A stretch of 64,000 nt of DNA, from contig JACKIE010000004.1 in the NCBI GenBank assembly GCA_020638635.1, positions 124,001-188,000 on the forward strand. The letters are read 5' to 3'. Below the pieces are notes generated by a model that saw only the letters and a program-made list of their open reading frames with translations, did no database searches and was not told the origin of the DNA. The position numbers and the translations under genes are program-made. Positions 1 to 8,525 of this stretch are shown here, piece by piece (the stretch's first letter is position 1; every line of letters starts with the position of its first letter). Source of the DNA: Planctomycetota bacterium. GTDB taxonomy: Bacteria; Planctomycetota; UBA8742; UBA2392.

Positions 1-223
1 TCATGGCGGGAAGTGTAGTGGGAAAACGCGGGCGGGGTAGGGGCGACGCTGGCAAGGCCCGCGCGGCGGAGACGGGTGCCGCAAGCGTCACCGTTCACGC
101 CGATTTCACAAGGCGGGCCCGCATATTCCCGATCCGCAACACGGGCGCAAACTCACTCCGGCATTCTGCGCGCATATCGGCAAAGGGCGGGTTACACTCC
201 AGGCGACAACCACGGAGGTCTCC

Positions 224-631
224 ATGATCGGCTACAAAGTTCTCTCCAAGGAAGGCCTGAAGGGCCCTTTCAAGAAGTCCAGCATCCTCAAGGCCATCAC
301 CAGCGCCATGCTGCCGCTGCAGGCCCGTTTGCTCGACCTGCAGACCGGGCGCTACATCGTCGCGGCTGAGCTGGTGGGTGAAATGATCGACACCCCGGTG
401 CCCGAGCCAAGGACAACAGTCCCCGTAAAAGCCGACAAGCAGGGTGCCAAGGAGACACTCAAGCAGCTGGCCGAAAAGCCGCTCACCTTGGACGAGCAGA
501 CGCCGGTGCCCGTGGAAGAGACCCCGCGCGTAATCCTGCGCGGCAAGATCCCGCTCAAGCAGGTGAAGCTGCCCAGGCCGCGCAAACTGGCCGAGCGCGC
601 GCCCGAAGAACTCACGCAGCCCGCCGCTTGA
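224..631 (+). CDS. Small protein with N-terminal GYF_2-like domain, tandem paralogue 1
   Basis: This 135-residue protein has no assigned function. Residues 1-50 are nearly identical to the N-terminus of the next gene (679-930). The pattern is a GPF/GPY motif, a KSSI...KAITSA helix, PLQARLLDL, a TG turn and an AAELVGE end, which resembles the short GYF_2-type domains that planctomycete proteins often carry (inference from pattern only). The C-terminal 85 residues are basic, proline-rich and probably disordered. There is no signal peptide or membrane segment, so it is probably cytoplasmic. A strong Shine-Dalgarno GGAGG lies 5 bases before the ATG and fixes the start. The 48-base gap to the paralogue suggests co-transcription after a tandem duplication. 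Confidence 0.75.
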   Translation: MIGYKVLSKEGLKGPFKKSSILKAITSAMLPLQARLLDLQTGRYIVAAELVGEMIDTPVPEPRTTVPVKADKQGAKETLKQLAEKPLTLDEQTPVPVEETPRVILRGKIPLKQVKLPRPRKLAERAPEELTQPAA

Positions 632-678
632 TGAAGCAGGGCCCCGCCCGTTAACCTGTCAGGGTTGCGGAGCACGCC

Positions 679-930
679 ATGATCGGCTTCAAAATCCTCA
701 CCAAGGACGGCCTGAAAGGGCCGTACCAGAAGAGCTCGATTATCAAGGCGATCACATCGGCGCAGATTCCCCTGCAGGCGCGGCTGCTGGACCTCGAGAC
801 CGGCAAGTACCTGTCCGCCGCCGAGTTGGTGGGTGAGCAGGTGGACGCCCGCAAGCCGGCCGAGAAGTCCGCTCCCACCGACAACAGCAACGAGCTCAGG
901 CTCGACGAAGAAACCGGCAGCCGCGACTAG
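679..930 (+). CDS. Small protein with GYF_2-like domain, tandem paralogue 2
   Basis: This 83-residue protein is the shorter copy of the gene just upstream. Its first 50 residues match position by position with conservative swaps (MIGFKILTKDGLKGPYQ against MIGYKVLSKEGLKGPFK). It lacks the long basic tail of copy 1 and ends in an acidic stretch. Function is unknown; a small adaptor or protein-interaction module is the simplest guess. A GGAG sequence lies upstream of the ATG. The next gene starts about 165 bases downstream, so it need not share the transcript. Confidence 0.7.
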   Translation: MIGFKILTKDGLKGPYQKSSIIKAITSAQIPLQARLLDLETGKYLSAAELVGEQVDARKPAEKSAPTDNSNELRLDEETGSRD

Positions 931-1094
931 CGCCGATGATCCCGAGCCGGCCAGCTTGCCGGTTGGGCAGTCCGCGCCGGCGCCGCGAAGCTCAGCTCCA
1001 AGGCTGCCTGTCCTCGAGCGCGCCTCCCTCGCGGAATTGCCTGCGAGGCGCCGCCGATGTATGCACTTCCCTTCATGGCGCACCTCAAGAGTCT

Positions 1095-2081
1095 ATGACC
1101 AGCCGAACTGTTGCGATTTACACAGATCGTGTCGCTGCCGGGGGCTTCACTGTCTGGGTGGCGCTCGCCGCCACCGCCGCCGCCGGGCTTGGCCCGTTGA
1201 ACGTCGTCGAGGCGGTGTTCCTGGTGGCGCCGCTGGTGCTGATTCCGCTCTGCCTGGCTGTTCTCGGCGCAACCACCCGCCCCTCGCGTATCGCGGCACT
1301 CCTCATGCCGGTGGGCGCCGGAATGTCCGTCTGCTCTCTATGGCTTGAAGCAGGCAAGCCGGCGGCCTTTCTGGCCGGGGGATGGGTGCTGGTTTGCGCT
1401 CTTCTAGCCGCGGCGGGCGTGTTGCGGCTCTTTCGCGGTGAGTTCCGGTCGGTGCAGGGAATCTGCTCCAACGCGTGCTTTCTCTTTCTGCTGGCGGGAA
1501 GCGTCTGGTTTACACTCCACCGCGCCGGCGTCGCGCCGTTCGGGTACCCTCCCACGACTGTGTTTCTCGCGGCCGTTCACTTCCACTTCAGCGGCTGCGT
1601 GTTCCCGGCGGTGCTGGGGGCGACCCTTGGCCTGAGCCCGCGCACAGCGGGCCGAAAGCTGCTTTCGGCGCCGGCGGCGGTGGCCATGCTGGCCGGGCTG
1701 GCGCTGCTGGTCGCTGGAAACGTCAGGCGCGCCCCGGAAATCAAGTCAGCCGGTGCGACGCTTCTCGTTGCGGCCGCGTTCGCCCTGGCGGTCCTGGCGC
1801 TCTCAGCGAGAGCGCACCTGCGCACTTCTGCCGCCCGCCTGCTGCTGCCTTTGTCCGTCGCGGCGCTGCTGGCCGGAATGTCCCTCGTGGCGGTGTTTGC
1901 GGTGTCGGAGTTGCTGGGCCGGACATGGCTGGGCGTGCCTGAAATGGCGATGACGCACGGGCCGTTGAACGCGGCGGGTTTCGCGCTCTGCGCCCTGCTT
2001 GCGTTCCGGTTCGAGCTTCGAGGGCAGGAAAGCGGGACGAGCGGCGGCGAAGCAGCTAACGGTTCTCGTACAGCAGGTTGA
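1095..2081 (+). CDS. YndJ-like polytopic membrane protein
   Basis: The protein has 328 residues and about nine or ten hydrophobic segments, so it is an inner-membrane protein. The conserved HFHFSG stretch in the middle and MTHGPLNAAGFA near the C-terminus resemble the YndJ-like family, whose biochemical role is not known. The reading frame is open from position 936, but residues before the ATG at 1095 are Arg/Cys-rich and non-hydrophobic, so I start at 1095, where the hydrophobic architecture begins. The stop overlaps the convergent amidohydrolase gene by 26 bases. The family assignment rests on motif memory and is moderate. Confidence 0.65.
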   Translation: MTSRTVAIYTDRVAAGGFTVWVALAATAAAGLGPLNVVEAVFLVAPLVLIPLCLAVLGATTRPSRIAALLMPVGAGMSVCSLWLEAGKPAAFLAGGWVLVCALLAAAGVLRLFRGEFRSVQGICSNACFLFLLAGSVWFTLHRAGVAPFGYPPTTVFLAAVHFHFSGCVFPAVLGATLGLSPRTAGRKLLSAPAAVAMLAGLALLVAGNVRRAPEIKSAGATLLVAAAFALAVLALSARAHLRTSAARLLLPLSVAALLAGMSLVAVFAVSELLGRTWLGVPEMAMTHGPLNAAGFALCALLAFRFELRGQESGTSGGEAANGSRTAG

Positions 2082-3324
2082 AATTCTGGTCGTAGACCGC
2101 CGCGATGCTCTTGCCCGGGTTGCGGCGGTATTGATCCACCAGCGCGTCCAGGATGTGCTCCGGGTCGCGGTCGCTGCGGTCGATGCTGGGCGGCCTGTGA
2201 AACTCGATGAACCCGGCCCGGCTGGTGCCCATGATGCGGGTGACGCGGCTCTTGCGGCTGGCGTAGCTCTCCAGCATCTCGAGGCTGACGGTCGCGCGAA
2301 AGAAGGCCTCCAGCGTGTTCACCGGCGCGCTCCAGTCATGGATGCGCGTCACCGTCTCGATGGTATCCAGCATGCACAGCTCGGGCCCGGCGCCGATGTC
2401 CGTGCCCAGCACCCAGGGGATGTCCATGGCGCGCACTTTCTCGAGTTTCATGCGGCCGCTGCCCAGGGCCTCATTACTGGTGGGACAGTGCACCACGATG
2501 CTGCCGCGCTGCTTGATGGTGCGCCAGTCGAAGTCGTCCAGCCACACGCAGTGCGCCAGCAGCGTGCGCGGCGACAGCAGCCCGGCCTGGTCGTAGACGT
2601 CGAGGTATGACTTCGCGTCGGGGAACGCGCGCGCCACGGCCGCGCACTCGTCTTCGTTCTCGGCCAGGTGGGTCTGCACCCAGAGGGTGTAGTCGAAGGC
2701 GAACTCCTGCAGCTCCTTCAGCGTCTTCATGTCGCACGAGAGTGCGAAGCGCGGCGTGACGGCCAGTTGTTCCTCGAACTCGATCTGCAGTTGCTTCAAC
2801 TCGGCGATCACCTGCGGCAGCGAGCGCACCAGATCCGGGGGCTCGCCGGTGGTCATTACCGACGGGCCGATCAGCGAGTAGCGGATGCCGGCATGTTTGG
2901 CGGCGCGCACGCTCTCGGCGTGGGGGCTGCACCAGCAGGCCCCGGCCAATGTGCCGGCCGCGAGCTGCTTGCGCACGAAACCCTCAGCGGCGACGTCGGC
3001 GAAAGCCTGGTTGCCGAAGCGGGCTTCCTCGGGCCAGGCGTCCTCGGCCAGCCAGCCCAGCAGGGATTTGCCCTTCACGCCGGCGATGCGGTGCTGCACC
3101 CAATGGAAGTGCCAGTCGCAGAAGGCGGGGGTGATGATGCCCTCAACCGGGATCGGCTCGTACTCAACGTGGGGCAGACCCAGGTAGCCCGATTCCGGCC
3201 GATGGAAGGGGTCGTCATAGGAGGTGTAAAGGATGGAGTTGCCCTCAACCCGAGCCTGGTTGGGGCTGATAGGCCAGACGCACTGGCCCTGCAACACGCG
3301 ACGTTTGACAGGCTCGTTGTGCAA
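2056..3324 (-). CDS. Guanine-deaminase-like amidohydrolase
   Basis: This 422-residue amidohydrolase-superfamily enzyme probably hydrolyses the amine of a purine such as guanine (to xanthine) or a related heterocycle. Visible metal and substrate motifs in order are DWHFH (His72 and His74, metal ligands), PRFALSCD, QTHLAEN (metal His), LAHCVWL (catalytic His), HCPTSNEALGSG and LGTDIGAGPELCML (metal Asp). The QTHLAEN and HCPTSN..LGSG pair is typical of guanine deaminase. Initiation appears to be TTG at 3324, preceded by GAGGGA on the minus strand; a GTG at 3297 is the alternative. No purine-catabolism neighbours are present, so the substrate is inferred. The gene is convergent with, and slightly overlaps, the YndJ-like gene. 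Confidence 0.8.
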   Translation of the reverse strand: MHNEPVKRRVLQGQCVWPISPNQARVEGNSILYTSYDDPFHRPESGYLGLPHVEYEPIPVEGIITPAFCDWHFHWVQHRIAGVKGKSLLGWLAEDAWPEEARFGNQAFADVAAEGFVRKQLAAGTLAGACWCSPHAESVRAAKHAGIRYSLIGPSVMTTGEPPDLVRSLPQVIAELKQLQIEFEEQLAVTPRFALSCDMKTLKELQEFAFDYTLWVQTHLAENEDECAAVARAFPDAKSYLDVYDQAGLLSPRTLLAHCVWLDDFDWRTIKQRGSIVVHCPTSNEALGSGRMKLEKVRAMDIPWVLGTDIGAGPELCMLDTIETVTRIHDWSAPVNTLEAFFRATVSLEMLESYASRKSRVTRIMGTSRAGFIEFHRPPSIDRSDRDPEHILDALVDQYRRNPGKSIAAVYDQNFNLLYENR

Positions 3325-3385
3325 CGATCCCTCGGAGTTTCACGCCCTCGGCCGTTCAGGCGCGGCACGCGCCGTCACAACCGTT

Positions 3386-3406
3386 AGCCCCCAGCGTAAG
3401 CTGGGG
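3386..3406. repeat. REP-like palindrome TTAGCCCC-type
   Basis: A perfect 7-bp stem (CCCCAGC, loop GTAA, GCTGGGG) is preceded by TTAG. The GTAAGC core and the TTAGCCC edge recur in the stem-loops near 5.9 kb, around the Y1 transposase at 11.8-12.4 kb and in the element at 42.3 kb. It sits in the 200-base divergent gap between the amidohydrolase and the sigma-factor gene. Confidence 0.5.
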
Positions 3407-3524
3407 TCCCTGAATGTGCCAGAACGCAGGCAGCCAGTGTGCGTTGAGCATAATCCGGCGAAAGAGTTGTTATCGTTTGTCCGAGATTTGGTGATTTGAC
3501 CGGCGCGTCCGAGTCGTTAATCGT

Positions 3525-5882
3525 GTGAGCCCTGCAGATTCCAACATCGATCCCACGACACTCATCGAACGGTGCGCCGACGAGTGTGTCGAGCGCGGCT
3601 GGCGCCTTGCCTGGCTGATGCTGCGCCACCGCGAAGACGCCGCCGACGCGGTCCAGCAGGCGTTCGTAGTTGCGCTCACCAAGCGCCACCTGATCCCTGC
3701 TGACAATCCGTGGCCATGGCTGGCGGGCGTCATCGCGCGCGAGGCCCAGCACATGCGCCGCAAGCGAACACGTGTCGCCGTCACGGACGCAGGAGGCCCA
3801 GCGATGCCTGTCGAAGACACGAAGTCCACGCTGGCGCTAGCTCAGCTGGTGGAGCGCGAGCGCGGTGAACAGCTCACTCGCGCGCTTGAAGAGTTGCCCA
3901 CAGAGGAACGCGACGCCTTGATGATCACGAAGGTCGGAGGGCTCACCTACGCCGAGGCTGCAGAGGCCCTGGGCGTGCCGCTGGGCACGCTCAACCACCG
4001 GATCAGCCGCGCGCTGGCAGCACTGCGCCACAAGCTGCGTGACAAGGACGAACCGGCTATCGCGCGCGCGCTTGCGGTGTTGCCGGTGGCCGCCGTGCCT
4101 GACGATTTGCGCAACGCACTGAAATTGACCGCCTTCGGCGCCGCGGCGAAGGTCGCTGCGTCCATGGCTCTCGGAGGATTCGCTGTGAAGAAGACGACCG
4201 CGCTCGTTCTGGCCGTGCTGCTGGTGCTGCTGATGGGCGCGGGCGTCGGGGCGGTGCTGATGAAATCTGCCGACACTGAACAGGACCATCTGATCTCGAC
4301 TCAACTTCCGAACCAGAATGCCGGCGTCGATTCCCCTCGGAGCAGTCCGCCTGAAGCCAGTGAGGCTTCGTCCCCCCCGGCAAACGCCTCGAATGAAGCG
4401 GTGGCGCTTGATAGCTCGAAGCTTCCGGAAGATGCACCGCCGCCCGACGCCACGAATCGGCGTGTGCTGGTCGCCAACGACCCGGGCGGCAACCCCGTAA
4501 GTTTGCGTTTCTTGGTGGACTGGAGAATGGACACCGACTCACCCTGGAACTCACAGCAGGTCTCAACCGGCACGGACGGCCGCGCGGTGCTCGACGTTCC
4601 GCTGGAGGCAATGCTGCGGCTGAATCTGGACCAGGCCGGGTGGTCGCTCGGGTGGCGAAATTTCACGTTATCAGCGGGGCTGTCGGAACCGAGGGTCACG
4701 GTGTATCCACTCAAACCCTTGCGCGTCCGGGTCACATATGCAGACGGCGCGCCATATGTGGGTTTGCTTACCGTAGAGGCAGATAAGCTGTGGCAGGCGG
4801 GATTGCAGCTTGAGGCGGGAAGCGGAAGCGGTACGCCAATCCCCGCAGGTTGGCCGACATTGCCTGAGCGATTCACGGGGTCGTACAAGGAACTTGTCGA
4901 GTTCGAAGGTCTGCCGGTGGGCGTGGAGATCACGTTTTCCACCACTGCGCCTCGCGCAGGATATGCCGAGTTGAAGCGTACTGTCACACCGGCTGAGATC
5001 GAAGCCGGCGAGCTGATCGAACTTGTGATTCCGGAAGGGGTGTCGCCGCGCACGCCCGGCCAGGTTCGCCTTGCCTTTGATGACGACGAACAACCCAAGG
5101 GAAAGACTCTCTTGTTCAAAGTGCAGCAGAACGGCAGCAGGAGCACCGCGATTTGGGGCTCAAGTAACCAGTATCTGAGCGGTAAAGTCTGGACCGGAAG
5201 GTATCTGGTTGTGTTCCTCGGCGCTAACGCCTGGCAGTCGGATGAGTTTGAGCTGGCCCCGGGAGAGATTAAGGAGTTGCGCCCTGTTCTGTCTCCGGCA
5301 GCAGGCCTTGCTGCGCGTGTGGTTGATGAGACTGGCAAGCCTGTCGCGGATGCGGTGCTCGCGTTTGGGACGGACGACTTGCCGAGCACGGTGAGAAGGC
5401 GAAACTCCGGTACACCACTGCCCGTCGCGGGCGAGGCCAATTCAGACCCGGAGGGACGACTGCGTCTCGCCGATCTTCCGGCCGGAACGATCAAGTACCA
5501 GATCTGGGCACGGGGTATGCAGCTTTGGGAAGGATATGCAACTCTGATTGAAGGTCAGGAGTGCGATATCGGTGAAGTAAGGCTGGAGACTGCGAAGGGG
5601 CGCATTGAGGTCCAACTCCCCGCTTGGGATTACTCGGCTCGAAAGCTGACGTGGACGTTGACTGACGGCGAGATGCGCACGATTGAACGGGGAACAGTGG
5701 AGTCCAATTCGCTGACAATCGAGGGATTGTCGGTTGGGCGGAGTTACATGTTGCAGATCCACATCAGCACGCCGCGTGGAGCGCGCACTTTCTGGTTCAC
5801 CAAACCGTTCGAACTGACAACCGCCGTCCCGACACACAAGCTTGACGGGACCGATAAAGAGTGGCCCAAAGACCTGGATTGA
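3525..5882 (+). CDS. ECF-type sigma factor fused to TM segment and large extracytoplasmic region
   Basis: This 785-residue protein begins with an ECF sigma factor. Region 2 includes HREDAADAVQQAF (residues 35-50) and region 4 spans LPTEERDALM to LGTLNHRISRAL (about 125-170). A linker leads to one strong membrane helix at residues 225-245, preceded by KK, so the sigma part is predicted cytoplasmic. Residues 250-320 are Ser/Pro/Glu-rich. The remaining 450 residues are beta-rich, with a carboxypeptidase-regulatory-like unit at 594-685 (DETGKPVADAVLAF then DPEGRLRLADLPAG). ECF factors are normally about 180-200 residues. The likely design is a self-anchored sigma factor with an outside sensor that must be cut or rearranged to act; this is inference. 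The start is GTG. The fusion stays in one frame with no sign of frameshift. The 3' half is visibly less GC3-biased than neighbouring genes. Confidence 0.85.
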   Translation: MSPADSNIDPTTLIERCADECVERGWRLAWLMLRHREDAADAVQQAFVVALTKRHLIPADNPWPWLAGVIAREAQHMRRKRTRVAVTDAGGPAMPVEDTKSTLALAQLVERERGEQLTRALEELPTEERDALMITKVGGLTYAEAAEALGVPLGTLNHRISRALAALRHKLRDKDEPAIARALAVLPVAAVPDDLRNALKLTAFGAAAKVAASMALGGFAVKKTTALVLAVLLVLLMGAGVGAVLMKSADTEQDHLISTQLPNQNAGVDSPRSSPPEASEASSPPANASNEAVALDSSKLPEDAPPPDATNRRVLVANDPGGNPVSLRFLVDWRMDTDSPWNSQQVSTGTDGRAVLDVPLEAMLRLNLDQAGWSLGWRNFTLSAGLSEPRVTVYPLKPLRVRVTYADGAPYVGLLTVEADKLWQAGLQLEAGSGSGTPIPAGWPTLPERFTGSYKELVEFEGLPVGVEITFSTTAPRAGYAELKRTVTPAEIEAGELIELVIPEGVSPRTPGQVRLAFDDDEQPKGKTLLFKVQQNGSRSTAIWGSSNQYLSGKVWTGRYLVVFLGANAWQSDEFELAPGEIKELRPVLSPAAGLAARVVDETGKPVADAVLAFGTDDLPSTVRRRNSGTPLPVAGEANSDPEGRLRLADLPAGTIKYQIWARGMQLWEGYATLIEGQECDIGEVRLETAKGRIEVQLPAWDYSARKLTWTLTDGEMRTIERGTVESNSLTIEGLSVGRSYMLQIHISTPRGARTFWFTKPFELTTAVPTHKLDGTDKEWPKDLD

Positions 5883-5917
5883 GGCTTGCGCCAAAAAGGT
5901 GCGCCGCTTCGAGTTTG

Positions 5918-6304
5918 ATCCCCCGGGCTTACGCCCTTGTCATTGCCCACAACTCGTCGAATCGGCCAGCCTCGCGGCTCGGCCGCCCGCTAACGCGGGC
6001 TTGGGAATGATGGAGCCCGAATCCCCGGGGTTCCTTAGGCGCATCGCGCCTCAGTCACCCCGGGCTAAGATCGGGACGCCCGCTGCGCGGGCTGAACTGA
6101 CTGGAAACCTGCAGTTGAGGCCGCGTAGCGGCCGTCAGAGCTTAGCCCAGGGCAACGAGCGCCGCAGGCGCGAGGCAGCCCTGGGTTTTCGGCAACACGA
6201 ATCCAGAGCCCGCGTGAGCGGGCGACACAGCAATTCGGCCAAACATGCGTGCAATGACAAGGGCTTACGCCTGGGGCTAACAGTTGTTGGCCTGCTCCGC
6301 AGGC
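5918..6304. repeat. Dense array of short palindromes (REP/BIME-like)
   Basis: The 429-base gap between the sigma fusion and xseA contains no credible gene. It packs at least eight perfect or nested stem-loops: 5925-5936, 5985-6000, 6025-6063 (outer CCGGGGT, inner AGGCGC/GCGCCT), 6078-6092, 6119-6133, 6146-6185 (outer CCCAGGGC, inner GCGCC/GGCGC), 6208-6223 and 6290-6304. The word GCCCGC-loop-GCGGGC occurs three times with different loops. GGGCTTACGCC and TTAGCCC edges match the repeats flanking the Y1 transposase at 11.8-12.3 kb. The last hairpin ends 8 bases from the xseA stop codon. Confidence 0.75.
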
Positions 6305-6311
6305 AAACATC

Positions 6312-7517
6312 TCAGGTGCTGATTCCTGTCACCTGACTGGTGATCGTTCCCTCAGCGAGCTTGCTGACAATCTTATCTCCTGCCTTCACTTCACTCGCCT
6401 TCTTGATGACTTTACCTTGGGCGTTGCGGGTGATGCTGTAGCCTCTTTCAAGTACCTTGAGGGGGCTCAGGGCCTCTAAATGCGCGCCCAGGGCGTGCAG
6501 CTTCTCTTTGCGGTCTTTCAGCCGGTGGTGCATGGACCATTTTAAACCTTCCAGCAGGTAGTCGAGCCTCTGCTGCTCGCGCCTCAGCTGGTTCAGCGGG
6601 CCCAGGCCTGCGAGCCTTTCACTCATGGTCTCCAGGCGGCCGCGCCACAGCTCAAGCGTGTGCCTCAGGCCGCGGCCTAGCTTCAACTGGTACTCGGTCA
6701 CCAGCTCGACCATGCCCGCCAGCTCCGGCACCAGGATTTCGGCGGCGGCGGTGGGCGTTGGTGCGCGGTAGTCGGCGACCAGGTCGGCGATGGTGGTGTC
6801 CACCTCGTGGCCGACGGCGCTGACCACCGGGATCTCGCTGTCGAAAATCGCGCGCGCCACGGCCTCTTCATTGAAGGCCCACAGGTCCTCGAGGCTGCCG
6901 CCGCCGCGCCCGACGATCATGGCGTCGATGCCAAGGCTCGCGTTCAGGGCGTTCAGTTTGCGGATCGCGCGGGCCACTTGCTCGGCGGCGCCTTCGCCCT
7001 GCACCTTGGCCGGGTAGACTAGGATTTCCACGAGACGATTGCGGCGCTGTGCCGTTGTGATGATGTCGTGGATCGCCGCGCCCGTGGGGCTGGTGATCAC
7101 CGCGATGCGCTGGGGGTACTCGGGCAGCGGCTTCTTGTGCCCGGGGTCGAACAGGCCCTCGTGTTCCAAGCGCTCGTACATCTGCTGGAAGGCAAGCTGC
7201 AGGCCGCCCACGCCCTTGGGCTGCACGCTTGTCGCCACCAGGCTGTACTCGCCGCGGCGGGCGTAGACATCCAGCTTGCCGATGATGGTGACCTCGAGCC
7301 CGTCGGTCAGCTTGAACTTCAGGCGCTCAAATGTCCCGCGCCAGATGATCAGCCGCACCTGCGCGCCGGAGTCTTTCAGGTTGCAGTAGACGTGGCCGGA
7401 ATGGTGCGGGCCGCGGTAGTTGCTGAGCTCGCCGGTGACGGCCACATTGCTGAACTGGGGCTCCAGGCAGCGCTTGACGCGGTTGGAGAACTCGGTGACG
7501 GAGATGGCCTCCATCAT
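6312..7517 (-). CDS. xseA: Exodeoxyribonuclease VII large subunit
   Basis: The product (401 residues) is the catalytic large subunit of exonuclease VII, which degrades single-stranded DNA in both directions. An N-terminal OB-fold (VTGELSNYRGPHHSGHVYCNL) is followed by the family signatures VITSPTGAAIHDII, VGRGGGSLEDLWAFNEE and AVGHEVDTTIADLVADYRAPTPTAAAE, then a coiled-coil and a C-terminal RGYSI segment. An open frame extends to 7652, but the family starts at MEAISVTEF, so I use the ATG at 7517. This overlaps the TGA of the upstream EF-hand gene as ATGA, suggesting translational coupling. The small-subunit gene xseB is not adjacent and was not seen in the window. Confidence 0.95.
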   Translation of the reverse strand: MMEAISVTEFSNRVKRCLEPQFSNVAVTGELSNYRGPHHSGHVYCNLKDSGAQVRLIIWRGTFERLKFKLTDGLEVTIIGKLDVYARRGEYSLVATSVQPKGVGGLQLAFQQMYERLEHEGLFDPGHKKPLPEYPQRIAVITSPTGAAIHDIITTAQRRNRLVEILVYPAKVQGEGAAEQVARAIRKLNALNASLGIDAMIVGRGGGSLEDLWAFNEEAVARAIFDSEIPVVSAVGHEVDTTIADLVADYRAPTPTAAAEILVPELAGMVELVTEYQLKLGRGLRHTLELWRGRLETMSERLAGLGPLNQLRREQQRLDYLLEGLKWSMHHRLKDRKEKLHALGAHLEALSPLKVLERGYSITRNAQGKVIKKASEVKAGDKIVSKLAEGTITSQVTGIST

Positions 7518-8422
7518 TCGCCCTTCTTCACGAATTGGCCGTCCTTGACCTCGTAGCCGAGCGCGTCCAGTGCCTCCTGGTTCGCGGGCTCGAACACCAG
7601 CACGCGCGCGTACAGCATTCCCGCCTCGGTCAGCATGCCCCATTCGCGGCATTTGCGGGCGAGCTGCATGTTGGCCTGCACGTCATCAAAGCGGAACTTC
7701 GCCACTTCACGCGCGTACTGCATCTGCGGCGCATCGTCGCCAAGATCGGTGACTTGCACCTTGGCCGGATCTTTGACGCTCAGCTTCGCGTCGGTCGTCA
7801 GCAGCAGCAGCTTTTCGTTGGCAAGCGAACCGTAGCCTTCCAGGCTGCTGCCGTCGGCCCCGTTAACGCGCATCCAGGCGCCGAAGTACTTGGTTGCCCA
7901 GAAGCGCCCGGCGAAGGGCAGTTCCTTGCGTGCCATGGCGCCCAGCTCGGCCTCGTAGGTTCCGTCCTGCGCGCGGTTCAGTGCCAGGTAGCGTCCCTCG
8001 AAATCGACGGCCTTGAGGCCCCTGCGGTTGGCATCGTCACGGAAAGCGATCCAGCGGTTGTCGGCCGCGGCTTTAATGTCAGCGGCGTCCACCACGCCGT
8101 TAGAGTCGCGATCCCAGTAGTTTTTGAAGGCCTGCTCGGCCGTAAGCTCGGGCCCGTTGTTCTGCTCGTGGAAGATGAGAGGCGGGCTGCCTTCGGACAG
8201 GGGCTTGCCGTAGCGCTGCTTGAACTCTTCCAGCGTGACCTGGCCGTCGTTGTCGAGGTCAAAGGTGGGTATGAAATCCTCAGCCTTGAAGTCCAGGTTG
8301 CGGTTGTCCACACCGCCATCGATGGGCGGTTTGACCGGGTCTTCGCCTGTCATCTTGGCGATCAGCCAGGCGGCCCCCATGGCCAGCAGCACGATCAGGA
8401 ATACCGGTATCGCCTTTTTCAT
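7514..8422 (-). CDS. Membrane-anchored EF-hand protein
   Basis: This 302-residue protein starts with a signal-anchor (residues 5-22). Two EF-hand loops of standard spacing follow: Asp55-Asp57-Asp59...Glu66 (DLDNDGQVTLEE) and Asp104-Asp106-Asn108...Asp115 (DRDSNGVVDAAD). The rest is a soluble domain of about 180 residues with no motif I recognise. It is presumably exported and binds calcium. It overlaps xseA by 4 bases (ATGA), so the two are in one operon, although no functional link between an exported calcium-binding protein and exonuclease VII is known. Confidence 0.8.
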   Translation of the reverse strand: MKKAIPVFLIVLLAMGAAWLIAKMTGEDPVKPPIDGGVDNRNLDFKAEDFIPTFDLDNDGQVTLEEFKQRYGKPLSEGSPPLIFHEQNNGPELTAEQAFKNYWDRDSNGVVDAADIKAAADNRWIAFRDDANRRGLKAVDFEGRYLALNRAQDGTYEAELGAMARKELPFAGRFWATKYFGAWMRVNGADGSSLEGYGSLANEKLLLLTTDAKLSVKDPAKVQVTDLGDDAPQMQYAREVAKFRFDDVQANMQLARKCREWGMLTEAGMLYARVLVFEPANQEALDALGYEVKDGQFVKKGE

Positions 8423-8525
8423 CGTCAGCGCTCAGGGGCTTGCCCAAGGGGCGTCCAGTGTAGCAATGAGCCGCGCGCGGGAAACCGGACTGGCATCGCG
8501 ACCCGCCCCCTGCCAGACTGTATGC

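Noticed and set aside
1..223. Upstream coding sequence at the left edge
   Set aside because: Short frames here lack start signals or motifs, and a minus-strand ATG at positions 2-4 leaves too little sequence to judge.
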